DNA of 64,000 bases from Pseudonocardia sp. (GTDB lineage Bacteria; Actinomycetota; Actinomycetes; Mycobacteriales; Pseudonocardiaceae). Below the pieces are notes generated by a model. It saw only the letters and a program-made list of their open reading frames with translations, ran no database searches and was not told where the DNA came from. Location of the stretch: NCBI RefSeq assembly GCF_029263155.1, contig NZ_JAJCYB010000027.1:1-64000 (forward strand), read 5' to 3'. The translations under genes and the position numbers were made by a program. Below are positions 16,859 through 26,017 of the stretch, piece by piece; position 1 is the stretch's first letter, and every line of letters begins with the position of its first letter.

Positions 16859-18115
16859 ATGGCACGGGAGGGGGCGCGGGTGGTCGAGGCCGACACCCCG
16901 CCCGCGGCCGTACGCGCCGACCGGCTGCCGCGCGAGATCTGGGTGCTCGTCGGCGCCTCGTTCATGATCGCCATCGGTTTCGGGGTCGTGGCGCCGACCC
17001 TGCCGGTCTTCGTCCGCACCTTCGACGTCGGCATCACGGCGGCGTCGGCGGTCGTCAGCGTCTTCGCGCTCGCCCGGCTGCTGTTCGCCCCCGGCAGCGG
17101 CTGGCTCGTCAGCAAGCTCGGCGAGCTGCGCGTCTACCTCGCCGGCCTCGCCATCGTGGCGCTGACCACGGCGGGGATGGCCTTCGCCGGGGAGTACTGG
17201 CACCTCATCGCGCTGCGCGGGCTCGGCGGCGTCGGCTCCACGATGTTCACGATCTCGGCGCTGTCACTGCTGATCCGCCTGGCCCCGCCGCAGATGCGCG
17301 GGCGGGCGTCCGGGGCGTGGGCCACCGGGTTCCTGATGGGCAACATCGTCGGGCCGCTGGCGGGCGGCGGGCTCGTGGCGATCAGCCTGCGGGCACCGTT
17401 CCTGGTCTACGCCGTCGTGCTGGTCGTCGTCGTGGGCCTGAGCGCACTCATGCTGCGCGGACGCATCGAGCCGGGGGACACCCCCGGGGTCGAGCTGCCC
17501 GCCGCGGTCCGGTTCCGGGACGCGCTGGGCCACCCCACCTACCGGGCCGCACTCGTCGCGAGCTTCGGCAACGGCTGGGCGGTGTTCGGGGCGCGGGTCG
17601 CGCTGGTGCCGCTGCTGGTGGTGGAGTCGCTCGGGTTGCCCGAGTCGTGGTCGGGCATCGCGCTCGCCGTGTTCGCCGGTGGCAACGCCGTCACGCTGCT
17701 GGTGGCCGGGCGCTTCGCCGACCGCTACGGCCGCCGCCCGCCGATGCTGCTCGGCCTCGCGGTGGCCGCCGTCGGCACCGGGGTACTCGGCTACGTCGAG
17801 GACCCGATGCTGTTCCTCGTGGTCAGCCTCGTCGCGGGCCTGGGCAGCGGCATGATCAATCCTCCGCTCAACGCGGCCGTCGCCGACATCATCGGGGCGC
17901 GGGGGCGCGGGGGAACCGTGCTCGCCGGGTTCCAGATGGCCTCCGACCTCGGGGCGATCATCGGGCCGGTCGCCGCCGGCGCGCTGGCCGAGGCCGTCGG
18001 CTACGGACCGGCGTTCGCGGCCACCGGCGCGGTGCTGGCGGTGGGCTGGCTGTTCTGGCTGCGGGCCCCGGAGACGCTGCCGGGAAAGGTCCCCACCGCT
18101 GCCGTGTCCGCGTGA
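16859..18115 (+). CDS. MFS transporter
   Basis: 418-residue major facilitator protein with about 12 membrane segments. The loop motif between helices 2 and 3 appears as GWLVSKLGELRVYLAG, and the second-half equivalent as GRFADRYGRRPPMLLGL. The N-terminal 20 residues are hydrophilic and cytoplasmic. Resembles drug-efflux MFS proteins (DHA1 type), including ALRGLGGVGSTMFTIS. The substrate is unknown and no linked biosynthetic gene is seen. Start ATG 16859 faces away from the vapBC promoter. Confidence 0.88.
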   Translation: MAREGARVVEADTPPAAVRADRLPREIWVLVGASFMIAIGFGVVAPTLPVFVRTFDVGITAASAVVSVFALARLLFAPGSGWLVSKLGELRVYLAGLAIVALTTAGMAFAGEYWHLIALRGLGGVGSTMFTISALSLLIRLAPPQMRGRASGAWATGFLMGNIVGPLAGGGLVAISLRAPFLVYAVVLVVVVGLSALMLRGRIEPGDTPGVELPAAVRFRDALGHPTYRAALVASFGNGWAVFGARVALVPLLVVESLGLPESWSGIALAVFAGGNAVTLLVAGRFADRYGRRPPMLLGLAVAAVGTGVLGYVEDPMLFLVVSLVAGLGSGMINPPLNAAVADIIGARGRGGTVLAGFQMASDLGAIIGPVAAGALAEAVGYGPAFAATGAVLAVGWLFWLRAPETLPGKVPTAAVSA

Positions 18116-18125
18116 CGGGGCCCGC

Positions 18126-18857
18126 CTACCCGGCCACGTTGACGCCGATCAGGCTGCCGACCCCGAACGTCGCGCCGGCGGCCAACGCCCCGAACAGCAC
18201 CTGACGAATCCCTGCCGACCACCAGCGTCGGGTGGTGAACCGTGAGGTCAGGGCTCCGACGAGGAACAGGCCCACCGCCCCGACCAGCAGGCCGAGCGGC
18301 AGCGAGGACGAGCCGAGCAGGAACGGGATCAGCGGGATGACGCCGCCCAGGGCGAAGCACAGGAACGAGGAGCCCGCGGCCGTCCAGGGTGAGGGCTGGT
18401 CGTCGGGGTCGACGCCCAGCTCCTGGGTGATGTGTACGCGTACGGCGAGCTCGGGTTTGTCGTGCAGGTCGCGGGCCACCGCCTCCGCGGTCACCCGGCT
18501 CAGGCCCATCGCCTCGTAGGAGTCGGCCAGCTCGGCCTGCTCGACATCGGGATGGCGGCGGATCTCCTCGCGCTCGACCTCCACCTCGTGGGTGACCGCG
18601 TCGTTCTGCGTGTCGACCGAGGCGAACTCGCCCAGCGCCATCGAGAAGGCACCCGCGACGAGGCCCGCCATGCCGGTCAGGATGATCAGTGACCGGTCCC
18701 CGCCGCCGCCGCCGACGCCCGCCACCAGTGCGATGTTGGTGACGAGGCCGTCCATCGCACCGAACACGGCGGCGCGGAGCCAGCCGCCCGAGATGTCCGC
18801 GTGATGGTGGGTGCCGTCGTGCGCGGCGTACTCGGCGGGGCCCGGAGCCTGCGTCAT
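18126..18857 (-). CDS. VIT1/CCC1-family iron/manganese transporter
   Basis: 243-residue membrane protein of the vacuolar iron transporter family. Signature GWLRAAVFGAMDGLVTNIALVAGVGGG opens helix 1, followed by AGAFSMALGEFASVDTQNDA, whose acidic and methionine residues line the metal path, then a charged cytosolic stretch (VEVEREEIRRHPDVEQAELADSYEAMGLS) and three more helices. The histidine-rich N-terminus (HDGTHHHAD) may bind metal. Probably exports Fe2+ or Mn2+ from the cytosol. Confidence 0.9.
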   Translation of the reverse strand: MTQAPGPAEYAAHDGTHHHADISGGWLRAAVFGAMDGLVTNIALVAGVGGGGGDRSLIILTGMAGLVAGAFSMALGEFASVDTQNDAVTHEVEVEREEIRRHPDVEQAELADSYEAMGLSRVTAEAVARDLHDKPELAVRVHITQELGVDPDDQPSPWTAAGSSFLCFALGGVIPLIPFLLGSSSLPLGLLVGAVGLFLVGALTSRFTTRRWWSAGIRQVLFGALAAGATFGVGSLIGVNVAG

Positions 18858-18951
18858 GGTCCCACGGTAGTACGGCGCGACCGTCCATGTTGGACCTTGG
18901 ACAGCCTGCGCTCGGCTCGCGGCAGCCTGCCCTCACGCCCAGACTGGGGCG

Positions 18952-20424
18952 ATGAGTGCCCCGCTGTGGCTGTTCGCCGACCAGCTCGGCCCGCACGTCC
19001 ACGACGCGCACCACGATCGCGAGGTCGTGCTGGTCGAGGCCGGCCGGGTGCTGCGGCGCCGTCCCTTCCACCGCCAGAAGCTGCACCTCGTACTCTCCGG
19101 CATGCGCCACCTCGCCGACGAGCTGGGCGATCGCGCCACCTACCTGCGCACCGATACCTACCGGGAGGCGCTGGAGCGGATCGGGCGCCCGGTCGTCGTC
19201 CACGAGCCCACGTCGCACGCGGCGGCGGCGTTCGTCGAGCGGCTGCACGCCGAAGGTCTGGTCGAGGAGATCCTGCCGACGCCGACGTTCGCCCTGTCCC
19301 GCACCGCGTTCGACGAGTGGGCCGGGGACCGCGCCACGTTCCGGATGGAGGACTTCTACCGCGCACAGCGCCGCCGCTTCGAGGTCCTCATGGACGGCGA
19401 CGAGCCCGCGGGCGGACGCTGGAACTTCGACGCCGACAACCGCGAGCCGCCGCCGCGCGGGGCCCGACGCCTCGACGTCCCCGGCCCGTGGCAACCGACC
19501 GAGGACGGGATCGACGAGCAGGTGCGCGCCGATCTCGACGCGCTGGACCTGCCGGCGGTGGGGGCCGACGGGCCGCGGCTGTTCGCCGTCACCGCCGCCG
19601 AGGCGCACGACGCCCTAGCGCACTTCGTCGAGCACCGCCTTCCGCACTTCGGCCCCACCGAGGACGCGATGCTCGGCGGGGACTGGGCGATGGCGCACTC
19701 CTTGCTGTCGGTACCGCTCAACCTCGGGGTGCTGCATCCGCTCGACGCGGTCCGCGCGGCCGAGGACGCCTACCGGTCGGGGGACGCGCCGATCGCGAGC
19801 GTCGAGGGGTTCGTGCGGCAGGTGCTGGGGTGGCGCGAGTACATCTGGCAGCTGTACTGGCGGTTCGGGCCCGCCTACCGCGAGCGCAACGAGCTGCGCG
19901 CCCACGCCCCGCTGCCGGACTGGTGGACATCGCTCGACGCGGACGCCGTCACCGCCCGCTGCCTGTCCGACGCGCTGGCCGGCGTGCGCGACCGCGGCTG
20001 GACCCACCACATCCAGCGCCTGATGGTGCTCGGCAACCACGCACTGCAGCGCGGCTACGACCCGGCCGCCCTGTCGGACTGGTTCCGCGAGGCCTACGTC
20101 GACGGGTTCGAGTGGGTGATGCCGCCCAACGTCATCGGGATGAGCCAGCACGCCGACGGCGGGATGCTCGCGACCAAGCCGTACAGCTCGGGTGGGGCCT
20201 ACATCCGGCGCATGTCCGACCACTGCGGATCCTGCGAGTTCGACCCGCGCAAGCGCCTCGGCGACGACGCGTGCCCGTTCACGGCCGGCTACTGGAGCTG
20301 GGTGCACCGCCACCGGGACCTGCTCGCCGGCAACCACCGCACGGCGCGCGCGGTGGCGTCGATGAACCGGCTGTCCGACCTGGACGCCGTGCTGGAGCAG
20401 GAGTCCGCCCGAGAGACCTTCTGA
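18952..20424 (+). CDS. FeS-containing bacterial (6-4) photolyase / cryptochrome
   Basis: 490-residue member of the FeS-BCP photolyase family. Four cysteines at 337, 425, 428 and 441 have exactly the spacing of the 4Fe-4S ligands in Agrobacterium PhrB (350, 438, 441, 454). The N-terminal domain (LWLFADQLGPHV) is the deoxyribodipyrimidine photolyase-related fold that holds a lumazine-type antenna, and the C-terminal helical domain binds FAD (GWTHHIQRLMVLGNHALQRGYDP, WVMPPNVIGMSQHADGG). Expected role: light-driven repair of (6-4) photoproducts. Followed by a hairpin terminator. Confidence 0.93.
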   Translation: MSAPLWLFADQLGPHVHDAHHDREVVLVEAGRVLRRRPFHRQKLHLVLSGMRHLADELGDRATYLRTDTYREALERIGRPVVVHEPTSHAAAAFVERLHAEGLVEEILPTPTFALSRTAFDEWAGDRATFRMEDFYRAQRRRFEVLMDGDEPAGGRWNFDADNREPPPRGARRLDVPGPWQPTEDGIDEQVRADLDALDLPAVGADGPRLFAVTAAEAHDALAHFVEHRLPHFGPTEDAMLGGDWAMAHSLLSVPLNLGVLHPLDAVRAAEDAYRSGDAPIASVEGFVRQVLGWREYIWQLYWRFGPAYRERNELRAHAPLPDWWTSLDADAVTARCLSDALAGVRDRGWTHHIQRLMVLGNHALQRGYDPAALSDWFREAYVDGFEWVMPPNVIGMSQHADGGMLATKPYSSGGAYIRRMSDHCGSCEFDPRKRLGDDACPFTAGYWSWVHRHRDLLAGNHRTARAVASMNRLSDLDAVLEQESARETF

Positions 20425-20444
20425 GCGTCCCGCGTACCGACCGA

Positions 20445-20476
20445 CCTCCCGCGCACGTTCGGCCGTGCGCGGGAGG
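20445..20476. terminator. Hairpin terminator after photolyase gene
   Basis: Perfect 12-bp inverted repeat (20445-20456 with 20465-20476) around an 8-base loop, 20 bases after the photolyase stop codon, without a U-tract. Confidence 0.7.
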
Positions 20477-20569
20477 ACGAGAGGTGCGCGGGTCGGACGA
20501 GTGTGCGGGTCACCGGAGGGTGCGTCGCCTCGTGATCGGGTCCGCGCCGTGCGGCGCTAGGCTGACCGG

Positions 20570-21019
20570 GTGGTTCGGGACCGGGTGCTCGACGTCGTCG
20601 GCACGCTGGCGCGGCTCGGTCTGGCCGCGGTGTGGCTGCTCTCCGGGGTGCCCAAGGCGCTCGACCCGGACCAGACCTACGTCGCCGTCCGCGCCTACGA
20701 CGTGCTGCCCCCGCTCGGGGTGGAGCTGGTGGCAGCCGTACTGCCCTGGATGGAGATCGTCCTGGCCCTGCTGCTCCTGCTGGGCCTGGGCACGCGCGTG
20801 GCCGCGGTCGCGTCCGCTGCGCTGCTCGTGGTGTTCATGGCCGGGGTCACGCAGGCGTGGGCGCGCGGGCTCTCGATCGACTGCGGCTGCTTCGGCGGCG
20901 GCGGGCAGGTCGAGCCGGGACGGACCGCGTACGTCGAGGAGCTCGTGCGTGACACGGGCTTCCTGCTGCTTGCGGCATGGTTGATGGTGCGGCCGCGGAC
21001 GTCGTTCGCGCTGGGATGA
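20570..21019 (+). CDS. MauE/DoxX-family redox-associated membrane protein
   Basis: 149-residue protein with four membrane segments (ARLGLAAVWLLSGVPKAL; LVAAVLPWMEIVLALLLLLGLG; AVASAALLVVFMAGVTQAWARG; FLLLAAWLMV). A CGCF motif (SIDCGCFGGGG) lies at the end of the third segment, as in MauE-type proteins that help disulfide formation. The start is GTG 20570. The DsbA-like gene follows 28 bases later, so the two probably form one unit for extracytoplasmic thiol oxidation. Confidence 0.87.
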   Translation: MVRDRVLDVVGTLARLGLAAVWLLSGVPKALDPDQTYVAVRAYDVLPPLGVELVAAVLPWMEIVLALLLLLGLGTRVAAVASAALLVVFMAGVTQAWARGLSIDCGCFGGGGQVEPGRTAYVEELVRDTGFLLLAAWLMVRPRTSFALG

Positions 21020-21047
21020 ACTCGCGGATTCGGTGAGGAGACAGGTC

Positions 21048-21806
21048 ATGGGTGGCGCGTCGCGCAACGAGAAGAGGCGCAAGCAGGAGGCGGCCAACGC
21101 GCGGCTGCGGGCCGCGGGTATCACCCCGCCGCAGAAGGCGAGCGACGGCAGGCGCACCACGTTCATCGCGGTGGCCGCGCTCGCCGTCGTCGCGCTCGTC
21201 GTCGGCATCACGGTGCTGGTCACCCGCGACTCCGGCGAGCCGGTCGTGCCCACCTACAGCGCCACCGCGTCCGGTGCCGTCGTCACCGCGGGCAACGGGC
21301 CGATCGTGATCGACATCTACCAGGACTACCTGTGCCCTGTCTGCGAGCGCTTCGAGGAGCGCTACGGCGAGCAGCTGACGACCGCGCTGAACAACGGGCA
21401 GGTCACCGTGCGCTACCACGCCGTGTCGATCCTGGACTCCCGCACCGACCCGGAGGGCTACTCCACACGCGCCGCCAACGCCGCGGTCTGCGCGGCGCCC
21501 GCCGGCATCTTCCCCGGCTACCACCAGGCGCTGTTCGACAACCAACCCGCCGAGGGCAGCGGGGGCCTGACCGACGAGCAACTGGTGGCGTTCGGTGCGG
21601 AGCTGGGGGCCGCCGGCGACTTCGCCGGCTGCGTCACCGGCGCGGCCAACGCCGCCGCGGTGGCGGCGGAGACCGAGACCGCTGCGGCCACCCCGGCCGT
21701 CCAGAACGCGGAGGGCCAGTTCGGCACCCCGACGGTGCTGCTCGACGGCGCGCAGGCCGACATCGCCGACACCGGCTGGCTGCAGAAGGCTATCGACGCG
21801 GCCTGA
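21048..21806 (+). CDS. Membrane-anchored DsbA-like thioredoxin-fold protein
   Basis: 252-residue thiol oxidoreductase. A basic N-terminus (NEKRRKQEAANARLRAAG) precedes one membrane anchor (FIAVAALAVVALVVGITVLV), and the extracytoplasmic thioredoxin fold carries the active site CPVC (C96, C99) and a cis-proline loop GTPTVLLDG. The fold is of the Thioredoxin_4/DsbA type. ATG 21048 follows a GAGGAG ribosome-binding site. Likely forms disulfides in secreted proteins with the MauE/DoxX partner upstream. Confidence 0.9.
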   Translation: MGGASRNEKRRKQEAANARLRAAGITPPQKASDGRRTTFIAVAALAVVALVVGITVLVTRDSGEPVVPTYSATASGAVVTAGNGPIVIDIYQDYLCPVCERFEERYGEQLTTALNNGQVTVRYHAVSILDSRTDPEGYSTRAANAAVCAAPAGIFPGYHQALFDNQPAEGSGGLTDEQLVAFGAELGAAGDFAGCVTGAANAAAVAAETETAAATPAVQNAEGQFGTPTVLLDGAQADIADTGWLQKAIDAA

Positions 21807-21864
21807 GCACCGGGCCGGTCCGCGGCGATCGAGAGACGCAGATGCCCGCGGGATGACGATCCGA

Positions 21865-21896
21865 CCCTGCCCGGGAACGCCGGATCCCGGGCAGGG
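21865..21896. terminator. Hairpin terminator after DsbA-like gene
   Basis: Perfect 12-bp stem, CCCTGCCCGGGA at 21865-21876 with its complement at 21885-21896, loop of 8 bases, 58 bases after the stop codon and 49 bases before the tRNA gene. Confidence 0.75.
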
Positions 21897-21944
21897 ACCC
21901 CGTTGCCGACGGTGGGCGCCGGTCGTGTAACTTCGTCCGGGCAA

Positions 21945-22019
<75 letters not shown>

Positions 22020-22109
22020 CTTCCTCACCAGCGGTGACACCCGGTAACCCGATCGCTGGTACCTGGACGACGGGCCCCATCTGCGCGCCCGGTGCCGCCG
22101 AGGTGGTGG

Positions 22110-23333
22110 TCATCCCACCAGCTCGTCGCCGAGGAACCGGTCCTCGCTCGGGACGCCCGGCAGTGCGAAGAAGAACCCACCTCCCTCCGCGACGACGTAC
22201 TCCTCCAGCCGTTCCCCGTTCAGCCGCCCCTGCACGGCGAGGAAGCCCTGGCGCAGGCTCCGCTGGTAGCTGACGAACGCGAGGCCCTGGTCGAGCTGGC
22301 CTGCGCCGTCGAAGCCGCGGGTGTAGGAGAAGCCGCGACGGAGCATCAGGTTCCCGGCCGTCTCCGGGGTGCGGGGGTTGGCCCGCCGGATGTGCGAGTC
22401 CAGCGGGATTCGCGTGCCGTCGGGATCGGTGTCGTAGCGCGGGTCGTCGAACTCGTCGCGCATGCCCAGCGGTGCGCCGCTGATCTTGTGCCGGCCGATC
22501 AGGGCCTCCTGCTCGACGAGCTGGGTGCGGTCCCAGAACTCGACGAACATCCGGATGATCCGGACGGCCTGGTACGACCCGCCGACCGCCCACTCGGGCT
22601 CGTCGGCTCCGGCCGGGAGCCAGACGTGACGGTCGAGGACGGCCGGGTCCCGTGCGTCGAGGTTGGCCGTGCCGTCGCGGAAACCGAGCAGGTTGCGCGG
22701 TGTGGTCCCGGCGGCGGCGTCCGCGGCACCCCGGCCGTAGCCCTCGACCAGCCACTGCAGCACCAGCTCGCCGCGGGTGCGGCGCATCAGCTGGCGCAGC
22801 GCGAACTGCAGGGTGTCGGCGTGCCCGCTCTCCAGGGCGAGCAGCAGGTCGCCGTGCGAGCGCTGCGGGTCGAGGCGGTCGTTGGCCAGGAACGGCATGG
22901 TGATCAGCTCGGTGGGTCGGCGGGTGGCCAGTCCGAACCGGTCGTCGAACAGCGAGGCGCCCACGCTGACGACCACCGAGAGGTCGTCCGGCGGAGGGTC
23001 GGCGCCCAGTAGGCCCGAATCGACCGGCGGGTAGGCGGCATCGCGCGTCCGCGGTGGGGTCCCGGCCATCAGGCCGCGGATCTCGTCGGTCAGCCCCGCG
23101 AGCAACCCGCCGAGCGCGGCCCGGTCGCGGACCTGCACCGAGAAGGATGCGAGCAGGCCCCTGGTGGGCAGCGGCAGAGCGCTGATGCCGGTCTGCGTGG
23201 CGCCGTGGAACGGGACGAACCGGGCAGTGGGGGCGGCCGCGGGGCCGGTGCAACCGGTGACCGTCACCGCGCCGAGGGCGACTCCCGAGGTCACCGCGCC
23301 GATCACGAGCCGGCGGCGAGAGACCTCGGTCAT
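22110..23333 (-). CDS. efeB: Dyp-type heme peroxidase EfeB
   Basis: 407-residue dye-decolorising peroxidase. It has a twin-arginine-like signal (SRRRLVIGAVTSGVALGAVTVTGC) for folded export with heme. The GXXDG motif is GFRDGTANL with the distal aspartate, and the proximal histidine is in PLDSHIRRANPRTPE. The C-terminal region (GFSYTRGFD, GLAFVSYQRSLRQGF) is typical. It follows efeO by 13 bases. EfeB is thought to oxidise ferrous iron or act on heme in the Efe ferrous-iron uptake system. The EfeU permease is not adjacent. Confidence 0.92.
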   Translation of the reverse strand: MTEVSRRRLVIGAVTSGVALGAVTVTGCTGPAAAPTARFVPFHGATQTGISALPLPTRGLLASFSVQVRDRAALGGLLAGLTDEIRGLMAGTPPRTRDAAYPPVDSGLLGADPPPDDLSVVVSVGASLFDDRFGLATRRPTELITMPFLANDRLDPQRSHGDLLLALESGHADTLQFALRQLMRRTRGELVLQWLVEGYGRGAADAAAGTTPRNLLGFRDGTANLDARDPAVLDRHVWLPAGADEPEWAVGGSYQAVRIIRMFVEFWDRTQLVEQEALIGRHKISGAPLGMRDEFDDPRYDTDPDGTRIPLDSHIRRANPRTPETAGNLMLRRGFSYTRGFDGAGQLDQGLAFVSYQRSLRQGFLAVQGRLNGERLEEYVVAEGGGFFFALPGVPSEDRFLGDELVG

Positions 23334-23346
23334 CGACGGTCCGGTG

Positions 23347-24270
23347 TCACGACAGGCCCAGTGCGCCGGCGGTCAGGGCGACCTCCTCGGACAGCGCGGC
23401 GAGCTGTGCGGCGAGGGTGTCGACGGTCTCCGGCGGCACGGTGGTGCCGGGGCAGCGCGGCGACGGGTAGTCGTCGTCGGCGAGGCAGTAGAGCTGCCAC
23501 CCGTCGCCGTCGCGGAACGGGGCGAGGCTCGTCTGCAGGTCGGCGAACCCCTCCTCGATCCGGGTCAGGAGCGCGGCGTCGGCCTCGCGCAGGGCGGGTG
23601 CGAGGCGTTCGATGGCGGCCTGGGAACCCTCGAGGTTGGCGTTGAAGTCCCACAGGTCGGTCTTGGAGTAGCGGTCCTCCTCGCCGGTGATCTTGCCGGC
23701 CGAGACCTCCTCGATCAGTTCGGCCGCCCCGACCGGCACGGCGACCGGCGGCACCTCCAACGTCACGAACTCGGCCTGCAGCGTCTCCAGGTCGGCGTCG
23801 AGCCGATCGGCGAACGGGGCTGCTCCCTCGGTCGTGTTCTGCGCGAACAGCAGGTACTCCAGCCGGTGCCAGCCGGTGAACTCGGGGTCGTCGACGCTCT
23901 CGAAGTCGTCGACCCGTGCGTCCACGGCGCCGTCGATCTCCTCGACGAGCCCGGCGAGCGGCTCGATGCGCTCCCACGGAACGCGCGACGGCGCGTACGC
24001 CGCCTGAGCCGCGGCCAGGTCGCCCGCCCGGACCGCGTCCGTCAGCACCGTGGTGAGCCGGACCGCGTCGTCGACCTGCTGGGACGCGTAGGCCGTGTAC
24101 TCCTCGACGGCGGTGCGGACCAGCGGATGGTCGGGGCCCAGCGGAGTGCTCGACTCGCCGGCGACCTCGGCGGATCCGTCGGCTGCCGGAGGGTCCGCGT
24201 CGCCGGCGCAGCCGCCGGTCAGCAGGGCCAGACCCAGCACAACGGTGATCGACAACTGTCGACGGTGCAC
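23347..24270 (-). CDS. efeO: EfeO/EfeM-type imelysin-domain lipoprotein
   Basis: 307-residue secreted protein with signal LSITVVLGLALLTGGC and a probable lipid-modified cysteine C21. The mature part is an EfeM/EfeO imelysin-like helical domain containing the HxxE metal motif (GWHRLEYLLFAQ) and SRVPWERIEPLAGLVEEIDGAVD. It lacks the N-terminal cupredoxin domain of E. coli EfeO, so it is the short EfeM-like form. The GTG 24270 start follows a promoter with an iron-box-like sequence. It supplies iron to the Efe system on the outer face of the membrane. Confidence 0.9.
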   Translation of the reverse strand: MHRRQLSITVVLGLALLTGGCAGDADPPAADGSAEVAGESSTPLGPDHPLVRTAVEEYTAYASQQVDDAVRLTTVLTDAVRAGDLAAAQAAYAPSRVPWERIEPLAGLVEEIDGAVDARVDDFESVDDPEFTGWHRLEYLLFAQNTTEGAAPFADRLDADLETLQAEFVTLEVPPVAVPVGAAELIEEVSAGKITGEEDRYSKTDLWDFNANLEGSQAAIERLAPALREADAALLTRIEEGFADLQTSLAPFRDGDGWQLYCLADDDYPSPRCPGTTVPPETVDTLAAQLAALSEEVALTAGALGLS

Positions 24271-24319
24271 ATCAACCTCGCAAGCCTGACCATACTAAAG
24301 GGAGGCTGACTCTAACACT

Positions 24320-24332
24320 GGATAGCCTAACT
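24320..24332 (-). promoter_or_regulatory. IdeR/DtxR iron-box-like core upstream of efeO
   Basis: On the minus strand the sequence AGTTAGGCTATCC matches 11 of 13 core positions of the DtxR/IdeR box (GGTTAGGCTAACC). It lies 50 bases upstream of the efeO start, in AT-richer DNA than its surroundings. Outer positions match poorly. It suggests iron repression of efeOB. Confidence 0.5.
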
Positions 24333-24349
24333 ACAAGTGTGGTCGCGGC

Positions 24350-25159
24350 TCAGAACGCGTCGGTGGTCCGCACGGTCATGACGTGCATCGTGCGCTCCCC
24401 GGCGAAGGCGTCGCGGCCGTGCAGGAAGCGGTAGTTGTCCAGCACGAGCAGCTCGCCCGCGTCGAGCCGGAAACGTGCGGCGCAGTCCTGTGCGGTGGCG
24501 AGCACGTCGGCGTAGTCGTCGAGGTGGGCGAGGTGGGCGTCCCAGCGCGGTGCGCGGGGGACGGGCATGGCGTAGTCGCTCGCACGGACGGCGCGCCGCC
24601 CGCGCCGGGTGTGCTCCACCAGGCCGCGCACCAGCGGCGTGAGCGGCACGGAGTGCGGGCGGGTGGTCCAGCCGCCGAAGAAGTCGACGTCGCAGGTGGT
24701 GAGGAACTCGTGCAGCTCGGGGCGGGCCGTGCGCATCGCCTCGACGAGGCCGTAGCCGTCGATGAGCACCGAGTCGCCGCCGCGTGCCGCGGGCCGGGTG
24801 CAGAGCATGAACAGGTAGTCCTCGTCGGGGTCGCGCAGCCGCACGGTGCGGCCGTGGACGTCGACGCTGACGGTGGCCCCGTCGCTGTGCAGGGTGAGGG
24901 TGTCGGCGTCGACGCCGTGCTGGATGCGGATGCCGAACAGCTCGCGCAGTCGGCCGCCGAGCAGCTGCGCGGCCGCGGTGACCAGCGCCTCCGGGTCGTC
25001 TCCGCGGCGGGACAGGATCACGGACCCGTCCCGGGCGAGCACCGCGCGCGCGTCGGCGTCGTCGACCCTGGCCGGGATCACGCCGAGCGGCGCGAGCAGC
25101 TCCTTCAGCTCGGGCGCTACGGTGCCGCGTCGGCGGCCCTGCTCGTCGGTGCTCGCCAC
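24350..25159 (-). CDS. TauD/TfdA-family Fe(II)/2-oxoglutarate dioxygenase
   Basis: 269-residue dioxygenase. The 2-His-1-carboxylate facial triad is H91 and D93 (LTLHSDG) with H247 (NYRFLHGRDAF); R264 (MHVMTVRTT) would hold 2-oxoglutarate. The substrate is unknown. It lies 42 bases after an ABC permease gene on the same strand and just before the efeOB promoter, so it may be the last gene of the transporter operon, modifying the imported or exported compound. A perfect 12-bp palindrome sits in the gap in front of it. Confidence 0.85.
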   Translation of the reverse strand: MASTDEQGRRRGTVAPELKELLAPLGVIPARVDDADARAVLARDGSVILSRRGDDPEALVTAAAQLLGGRLRELFGIRIQHGVDADTLTLHSDGATVSVDVHGRTVRLRDPDEDYLFMLCTRPAARGGDSVLIDGYGLVEAMRTARPELHEFLTTCDVDFFGGWTTRPHSVPLTPLVRGLVEHTRRGRRAVRASDYAMPVPRAPRWDAHLAHLDDYADVLATAQDCAARFRLDAGELLVLDNYRFLHGRDAFAGERTMHVMTVRTTDAF

Positions 25160-25188
25160 GACGCCTCCGATGTGTTGTTGCCCATTAT

Positions 25189-25200
25189 CTGCATATGCAG
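25189..25200. promoter_or_regulatory. Perfect palindrome CTGCATATGCAG before the TauD-like gene
   Basis: 12-bp perfect palindrome 30 bases upstream of the dioxygenase start and one base after the permease stop. Its AT-rich centre is unusual here. It may be an operator; no regulator is assigned. Confidence 0.3.
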
Positions 25201-25201
25201 G

Positions 25202-26017
25202 CTAGTGGGTGTTGAGGGCCCGGCGGAAGACGTCGGGCTCGCCCCACCGCCGTTCCAGGGCCCGTCCGACCAGGGTGACGACGAGCGCGACGCCCACGAT
25301 CGCGGCGGCCGGAGCCAGTACCAGCCCCGGCCGGAGGAACAGGTAGGGGCGGGCCTCGTCGAGCATCGCCCCCCACTCCGGGGTCGGCGGCTGCGGGCCG
25401 AGCCCGAGGAACGACAGGCCCGCGATCGTGAGCAGGGTCGAGGCGAACCGCAGGAAGGCGTGCGCGGTGAGCGGGCGGATCGCGTTGGGCAGGATGTGCC
25501 GGAACACGATGCGGCCGGGTCCGGCGCCCAGCGCGGTGGCGCTGCGGACGTAGTCGGTGCCCGCCTCCCGCACGGTCAGCCCCAGCGCGAGCCGGGCGAA
25601 CGGCGTCCAGCCCGTGACGACGACGGCGACCAGCAGGGTCAGGGTGCCGGGGGAGAGCACGGCGGTGAGCACCAGCGCGAACACGATCGAGGGCACCGCG
25701 ACGAGCACGTCGACGACGCGCGTGAGCGCCTGCGCGGCGATCCCGCCGCGGAACCCGGCCACCATGCCCAGACCGGTGCCGATCACCGCGCACACCGCGA
25801 CCGCCACGACCGTGAAGCCGACCGACAGGCGGGTGCCTGCGGCGAGCCGGGCCGCCACGTCGCGGCCCAGGTGGTCGGTGCCCAGCGGGTGGGTCGGGGA
25901 GGGCGGGGCGAACCGGTTCGCCAGGTCGTTGCCCACCGCGTCGAACGGCAGCAGGCCCACTACGACCAGCACGATCACCAGCGCCCCCAGCGCCACCGCG
26001 GGCGCCCACCTCCTCAC
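25202..26017 (-). CDS. ABC transporter permease, DppC/NikC type
   Basis: 271-residue inner-membrane permease of the peptide/nickel/opine importer family. N-terminal hydrophobic helix, then PTHPLGTDHLGRDVAARLAAGTRLSVG (hallmark of DppC) and the cytoplasmic EAA loop ALGAGPGRIVFRHILPNAIRPL that contacts the ATPase. The C-terminus SFLGLGPQPPTPEWGAMLDEARPYL is also typical. GTG 26017 overlaps the upstream permease stop as GTGA. No ATPase gene is present beside it. Confidence 0.92.
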   Translation of the reverse strand: MRRWAPAVALGALVIVLVVVGLLPFDAVGNDLANRFAPPSPTHPLGTDHLGRDVAARLAAGTRLSVGFTVVAVAVCAVIGTGLGMVAGFRGGIAAQALTRVVDVLVAVPSIVFALVLTAVLSPGTLTLLVAVVVTGWTPFARLALGLTVREAGTDYVRSATALGAGPGRIVFRHILPNAIRPLTAHAFLRFASTLLTIAGLSFLGLGPQPPTPEWGAMLDEARPYLFLRPGLVLAPAAAIVGVALVVTLVGRALERRWGEPDVFRRALNTH

